From: Alopecurus myosuroides
Lineage: Eukaryota > Streptophyta > Magnoliopsida > Poales > Poaceae
DNA: 64,000 bases
Direction of reading: 5' to 3'
NCBI GenBank assembly: GCA_028641055.1
Contig: CM054059.1
Span: 108,202,263 to 108,266,262, forward strand
Positions 59,205-64,000 of this stretch are shown here, one piece after another. The stretch's first letter is position 1. Each line of letters opens with the position of its first letter. The notes under the pieces were generated by a model. That model was not told where the DNA came from, did no database searches, and saw only the letters and a list, made by a program, of their open reading frames with translations. The position numbers and the translations under genes were made by a program.

Positions 59205-62200
59205 TTATTCATTGCATAAGTGGTTCATGTCTGATTGCACAGCCGCAATCAGAAAATCAGGGATTACAACATAAGAATTAATAGGACCCTCGAGAACTAA
59301 CGCAGCTTTTGCACACGCATGAGCTGCTTCATTAGCGCTCCTTCTAATAGCTTGTAACTTGAATCCCTGCAGGTTTGTGAGACTCACCACCATCTCACTA
59401 AAAACTCCAGCTCCCATAGACTTTGTGTTTCTTCCTTGCCACAATTTGCATAACTCCTCACAATCCGTCTCGATAATCACCTTCTGGTAACCCCACTCAG
59501 CAGCAAGTCTTGCCGCGTCTCTGCATGCCAATAACTCACTGATGAAAGGGTCCGAAATCGCCATATGCCTTACGCATCTACTCATGATAACAGCTCCCAA
59601 ATGATCTCGGGCTACCATTCCCGCTCCAGCACATCCCTGGACCGAGCTAATTGCGCCATCAATATTTATCTTGATCCACCCCTCTTCTGGTGCTTTCCAC
59701 CTTTCCTTCAGCCGTACTCCTTTCTCCCTTTCTTCCCTAGGAATATCGAGCGATGATATCATCTCCTCTATCAATGCCATCGACTGCAATGGCTGATATT
59801 TGATCTCCTCGTGAGCATACTTGTTCCTACTAGTCCAAATAGCCCACATAACTGACACTGCGATTGCTCCCCGTCTTTTGCTAATGAAGCCGGGATCAAG
59901 CAAATCCATTGACCAAGTCACAGGATGTAATCTTGGAAGATGGAAATCAAAAAACTGTAGCGCTGCATCCCAAAATCTCCTTGCGTGGACGCAAGTCACT
60001 AGCGCATGAAATAATGATTCTTCCTCATGGCCGCACATAGGGCAGTTAGCCACTTCCATTATATGTCTCCTCTTCAGCTCACTAAAAGACGGCAGGAGAT
60101 TCCGCACTAACCTCCACCAGAAAATCCGAATTTTCGGTTGAACTTGTAGCTTCCACAACTCCTTCCAGCCGTGACTGTTTTCAGTCGAGCACCTTGGAGA
60201 ATCATCAAGACTTAATTTCTTGTCTATCAAGTATCTGTACATCGACCGTACTGTGAAGGTCCCTGTCCTCTCGAAGGCCCATGCCCAAAAGTCTTCAGAT
60301 GATCCTCTCGCCCGTGGCATAGCCAACACTGCATCTGCGTCCGACGCTATCAGAGCCTCACGGACCAGCAACTCCTTCCATTCCCCAGTATCCGCATCAA
60401 TTAGATCAGCTACTAGGTGCACTGGTACCTCGGATGGTCGACACACTGGCCTCATAGATCCCGTGCCCGCTATCCATTGATCATGCCAAATCTCGGTCGT
60501 TCTCCCATCGCCTACTCTCCGAATGAGACCCAGCTTCAAAGCCTCTCGCCCTTTCACTATTGCTCGCCACGTAGGCGACGCAGACTGTGGACAGCCAGCT
60601 AGCAGAAAGTCACCATCCGGATAGTATCTCCCTCGCAGAACTCTAGCACATAAACTCTGCGGATTTTCTAGTAGTCTCCATGCTTGTTTAGCTAACAAAG
60701 CATCATTGAACAGCTCAAGGTCTCGAAATCCCATGCCTCCCTTGAACTTGGACTTTGACATTTTGTCCCACGCCTCCCAATGCATCCCTCTCTTATCTAA
60801 TGATCCCTTCCACCAGTACTTGGACATCATCGATGTGATTTTCTTGCATAACCCCTTTGTGAGCTTGAAACAGCTCATAGTGTAGGTTGGTAGAGCCTGG
60901 ATCACCGACTTGAGAAGAGTTTCTTTTGCCGCGCACGACATAAGCTTCTCGCACCACCCGTGCAGCTTCCCCCTCGCCTTCTCCACAATATGCTCAAACT
61001 GAGCCTCTGTAATTCGTCCAGAGGCAGTAGGTAAGCCCAAATATTTTTCGGACAACGCCTCCCGCTGAATTTGCAACGTATTTCTCACAGTCCTCCTCAC
61101 CGATGAGCTGGTATTCGGACTAAAGTAAACTGAACTCTTCCCTTTATTCGCACTTTGGCCTGAGCCAAGGCAATACACCTCTAATATCTCCTTCAATCTT
61201 GTTGCACTCCTGCCATCACTCTTCATAAAAATTAGACAATCGTCAGCAAAGAGCAAATGTGAGATCCACGGAGCTCTCACCCCTACTCTGATACCTGAAT
61301 CAATCCATCCCCCATCATAGTTCTTGAGCATGCAGGATAGGCCCTCTCCACACAACAGGAACAAATACGGCGAGATCGGGTCCCCTTGGCGTATACCCCT
61401 TGTTGGAGAAAAGACAGGGAGTAGTTCCCCATTCACTTTCACTTGGAAAGACACCGTAGTTACACATCTCATCACAAGAGAAATCCAATCTTCCGTGAAC
61501 CCCAACTGTTGCATAATCCCTTGCAGGTATGCCCAATCTACACGATCATAGGCCTTCATCATATCCACCTTGACCGCACACCAACCTTGCTTCCCCCTTC
61601 TTCTCCTCATCGAGTGAATGCACTCATATGCCGTTAAGACATTATCCGTTATTAGCCTCCCCGGAACAAATGCGGATTGCTCCTCTGCAATAATCTCATC
61701 AAGAATACCCCTCAGTCGATTAGCCAAAACTTTGGAGCAGATTTTATATATGACATTACACAAAGAGATCGGTCTGTACTGGGTGATATTCCTTGGGTTC
61801 TTTATCTTGGGAATCAGAACAATGACCGTTTTGTTAACAACCTCGGGCATATGTCCTCCACGCAGAAACCCCAATACTGCAGCAGTCACATCTTCCTTTA
61901 TGAGACTCCAGTGACGCTGATAGAAGCCGGCATTAAAGCCGTCACAACCCGGAGCCTTCGAAGGTCCCATCCCGAAAAGTGCATGCTCCACTTCCTTTTC
62001 GGTGAACGGTGCAGACAAGGCCTCATTCATGCCCTCCGTAACGCGTGGTTCGACATGGTGGAGAATCGCCTCTACGTCGATCTCCTCCTGTTTCTCATAT
62101 AGAGCTTTGTAAAACCCCTGGACTTCCTCCTGAATTTCCTCTTTGCTTTCGCATAAGGAACCCCTTGCATCCTCCAAAGACCGAATTCGGTTTTGGTTTC

Positions 62201-63320
62201 TTCTCGCCGATGCACGTGCATGGAAATACTTCGTGTTCCTATCTCCAGCTTTGAGCCAATCTGCTCTAGATCGCTGCCGCGCCAGTACTTCCTCCTTCGA
62301 AAGGAGTTCATTTAACTGGCGAGCTAATTGTTTCTCCCTCGTAGATACTCCACGATACAAGGACTGAGCCCTCTCCCTCTCGAACTCCTTACGAACTTTC
62401 TTGATCTTCCTCTTGATATCACCAAATTTCCGGGTCTTCCAATCCGTGAGATGGGTCTGCATGTTCACAAGTGCGGCATTAAGCTCCAACAAACCCCCTT
62501 GTCCCGATCCTCCCCTCCAACCATCAATAACCGCATCATCATATGATTCCTCCTTCTGCCACGCCTCCTCATACATAAAGGGCCGGCTACCCCTTGCCAC
62601 TCCAGCATCAACTATCCGTCGTAACTTTGCTACCAAGAAACAATGATCAGATCGTGGTGTTGAAACATGTCTCACTGACGTTTCCGAGTACAGATTCCAT
62701 AACCCTTGATCTGCCAGGAATCTGTCCAGACGTACCTTGGTGTTTGCTAGGCCTTCCTGCCTATTATCCCAAGTAAAAGGAACCCCACTATATCCGAGAT
62801 CTTGCAAGTTGCAGAGATCAATTGTCTCCCTAAACTCCTCCATCTGCCACTCTTGCCTCTCGCTCGATCCAAAGTACTCTGAGTTATCAACAATTTCATT
62901 AAAATCCCCACCACATAACCATGGCAAGTCATTTTGGCTCCTCAACCATCTTAGCAATTCCCAGCTTCTTTTCCTCTCACTTCTACGCGCCTTGGCATAG
63001 AAACCAGTAAACCTCCACTCCTTCATGTCACCTCCTACATTTTTCACTGTCACATCAATATGTTGATCGGACATAGTATTGAGCGTTACTTCCACTTCTT
63101 TCGACCAAAACAAGGCCAAACCGCCACTTAAGCCATTACTGCTTACGGGCACACAACCTGCAAAACCCAACCGTGAAGTAAGGGCTGCAACTCTTTTCCC
63201 ATCAATCTTTGTCTCACACAGGAACACAAGCGCGGGCGCTTCCAACCTCACAACATTGTGAAGTTCTAGAACTGTCTCAGGGTTCCCAAGCCCTCGACAG
63301 TTCCAACATATGCAACTCAT
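59205..63320 (-). CDS. LINE ORF2: endonuclease, reverse transcriptase, RNase H
   Basis: 1371 residues without interruption. Domains in order: an endonuclease of the exonuclease/phosphatase fold (about 1-230) with N7, E36, GGDFNE around D139 and N141, and SDH at 224-226; a reverse transcriptase (about 495-760) with VKVDMMKAYD (D586), RGIRQGDP (641-648) and the catalytic FADD (691-694); a zinc-binding zf-RVT segment with CPMCGHEEESLFHAL (about 1140-1190); and a C-terminal RNase H with INIDGA, SELLA and ETDCEEL. The reaction by family is target-primed reverse transcription in the nucleus. The start ATG overlaps the ORF1 stop in ATGA, suggesting termination-reinitiation. All motifs are present, so the element may be young or still active. 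Confidence 0.96.
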   Translation of the reverse strand: MSCICWNCRGLGNPETVLELHNVVRLEAPALVFLCETKIDGKRVAALTSRLGFAGCVPVSSNGLSGGLALFWSKEVEVTLNTMSDQHIDVTVKNVGGDMKEWRFTGFYAKARRSERKRSWELLRWLRSQNDLPWLCGGDFNEIVDNSEYFGSSERQEWQMEEFRETIDLCNLQDLGYSGVPFTWDNRQEGLANTKVRLDRFLADQGLWNLYSETSVRHVSTPRSDHCFLVAKLRRIVDAGVARGSRPFMYEEAWQKEESYDDAVIDGWRGGSGQGGLLELNAALVNMQTHLTDWKTRKFGDIKRKIKKVRKEFERERAQSLYRGVSTREKQLARQLNELLSKEEVLARQRSRADWLKAGDRNTKYFHARASARRNQNRIRSLEDARGSLCESKEEIQEEVQGFYKALYEKQEEIDVEAILHHVEPRVTEGMNEALSAPFTEKEVEHALFGMGPSKAPGCDGFNAGFYQRHWSLIKEDVTAAVLGFLRGGHMPEVVNKTVIVLIPKIKNPRNITQYRPISLCNVIYKICSKVLANRLRGILDEIIAEEQSAFVPGRLITDNVLTAYECIHSMRRRRGKQGWCAVKVDMMKAYDRVDWAYLQGIMQQLGFTEDWISLVMRCVTTVSFQVKVNGELLPVFSPTRGIRQGDPISPYLFLLCGEGLSCMLKNYDGGWIDSGIRVGVRAPWISHLLFADDCLIFMKSDGRSATRLKEILEVYCLGSGQSANKGKSSVYFSPNTSSSVRRTVRNTLQIQREALSEKYLGLPTASGRITEAQFEHIVEKARGKLHGWCEKLMSCAAKETLLKSVIQALPTYTMSCFKLTKGLCKKITSMMSKYWWKGSLDKRGMHWEAWDKMSKSKFKGGMGFRDLELFNDALLAKQAWRLLENPQSLCARVLRGRYYPDGDFLLAGCPQSASPTWRAIVKGREALKLGLIRRVGDGRTTEIWHDQWIAGTGSMRPVCRPSEVPVHLVADLIDADTGEWKELLVREALIASDADAVLAMPRARGSSEDFWAWAFERTGTFTVRSMYRYLIDKKLSLDDSPRCSTENSHGWKELWKLQVQPKIRIFWWRLVRNLLPSFSELKRRHIMEVANCPMCGHEEESLFHALVTCVHARRFWDAALQFFDFHLPRLHPVTWSMDLLDPGFISKRRGAIAVSVMWAIWTSRNKYAHEEIKYQPLQSMALIEEMISSLDIPREEREKGVRLKERWKAPEEGWIKINIDGAISSVQGCAGAGMVARDHLGAVIMSRCVRHMAISDPFISELLACRDAARLAAEWGYQKVIIETDCEELCKLWQGRNTKSMGAGVFSEMVVSLTNLQGFKLQAIRRSANEAAHACAKAALVLEGPINSYVVIPDFLIAAVQSDMNHLCNE

Positions 63321-64000
63321 TGTTCCTGGCGGGACCGCTCTGCGGCCTCCGCCAAAACCATCTGTGTATTCTCATCAACCACTTCCTTCTTTTTCTTCTT
63401 GGAATCCCTACTATCATTCCTTGATTCCACTGACGCTTCCTCCTCACTCTGCCTCTTCTTGTTTAGAGTATCTTGGTCTGTTAATAGAAGTGGCTTGGGG
63501 GATGGTCTCGACACCTGATCAATGTTCATGTTCACCTTCCGATAGACATCTGACCTCCCTCTTCCACGTCCTCCTAGACCAGCACCATGCCGTCCGGCCA
63601 TACCACCCCTCAGCTGGGAATTATAACCACCATTGTTTGTTCTCCTCCTTCCCATTTTCTCAGGCGACGTCACCTCATCACCCGGCTCTACCTCCGTATC
63701 ATCCTCCCCAAAAACTTCCTCCTTTTCCCAGTTGCTGCCCGAGGCAGATCCACTGCTCCATTGAGGCCCAGTATTCCAGCTTCTCTTACTATACTGCCAG
63801 CGAATACCATCATTATACGGGAGCCTGCCCTTCTCGTCCCTCTTAGCCGGATCTGGACAATAAACCTCAGCATGTCCAATCAGCCCGCAAGAAAAACAGA
63901 AATACGGGAGATTCTCGTATTGTATATCATAAAATACCGCCTCTCCTGACTTAGCTGACTGCAGCTGTACCCATCTCATCAATGGTTCCTTGATGTTGAT
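63317..64000 (-). CDS. LINE ORF1 (gag-like), C-terminal part
   Basis: The frame is open from the right window edge to a stop at 63317, so the N-terminus is missing. A CCHC zinc knuckle reads CFSCGLIGHAEVYC, typical of the zf-CCHC part of plant LINE ORF1 proteins that bind the element RNA. The C-terminal tail is rich in Gly, Arg, Glu and Lys with a basic KKKKKE stretch, a possible nuclear or RNA-binding region. The frame continues past the edge (INIKEPL before the first internal Met), so no start is assigned. Confidence 0.9.
   Translation of the reverse strand: MNIKEPLMRWVQLQSAKSGEAVFYDIQYENLPYFCFSCGLIGHAEVYCPDPAKRDEKGRLPYNDGIRWQYSKRSWNTGPQWSSGSASGSNWEKEEVFGEDDTEVEPGDEVTSPEKMGRRRTNNGGYNSQLRGGMAGRHGAGLGGRGRGRSDVYRKVNMNIDQVSRPSPKPLLLTDQDTLNKKRQSEEEASVESRNDSRDSKKKKKEVVDENTQMVLAEAAERSRQEQ

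Larger units (their letters stand above)
59167..64000 (-). mobile_element. L1-type LINE, minus strand, 5' end beyond window
   Basis: A poly-T run at 59167-59181 is the poly(A) tail read on the plus strand, immediately followed by the 3' end of the element and a short untranslated region. ORF2 (59205-63320) and the end of ORF1 (63317 onwards) overlap by ATGA. The target site lies inside the upstream region of a duplicated F-box unit. The target duplication cannot be checked because the 5' end is outside. Confidence 0.93.

Overview
The window looks like a grass nuclear genome, most likely Triticeae (wheat, Aegilops or barley relatives). Supporting signs are GC-rich intronless F-box/DUF295 genes in AT-rich surroundings, many Stowaway MITEs with TA target duplications, a Helitron terminus, a very small LTR element, and an intact plant L1-type LINE. 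I see no bacterial or viral gene organisation. No search could be run, so names rest on motifs and on comparing the repeated copies within the window.

The window is dominated by a segmental tandem duplication. The ancestral unit reads P (about 11.5 kb, no clear protein gene on the plus strand, but a conserved spliced transcription unit on the minus strand), then G (an F-box/DUF295 gene), D (about 3 kb with a Helitron end), E (variable) and F (about 1.6 kb with a degenerate repeat cluster). Copy 1 is 1-18813 and its left end is cut by the window. Copy 2 starts at 18814 and matches until about 35063. Copy 3 is split: a third G-D block at about 40130-44855, then F and P at 44859-57691. Between copies 2 and 3 lies unique DNA (35064-40130) holding a frameshifted PP2C gene fragment and a MITE. 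After the third P come a Helitron-like insertion (57692 to about 58812), a remnant of the F-box upstream region (58813-59166), and a minus-strand LINE (59167 to the right edge). A fourth F-box gene could lie beyond the LINE.

Copies 1 and 2 appear identical from the left edge through the F-box gene, apart from one 15-base insertion; even a 28-base poly-T run has the same length. They then diverge abruptly at a TA microsatellite just after the gene. This means either a very recent duplication or conversion with a breakpoint there, or an assembly artefact. Copy 3 has diverged by a few percent and acts as an outgroup: it preserves empty sites for one MITE and for an internal 637-base duplication.

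Three F-box/DUF295 proteins (453, 453 and 452 aa) are the main coding content, plus the LINE ORF2 (1371 aa, all catalytic motifs present) and the C-terminal part of LINE ORF1. The least explained element is the minus-strand spliced unit in P. It has at least seven exons, with GT-AG borders conserved in all three copies, a promoter-like TGGGCC pair and a poly(A) signal. I recognise no protein family in it.
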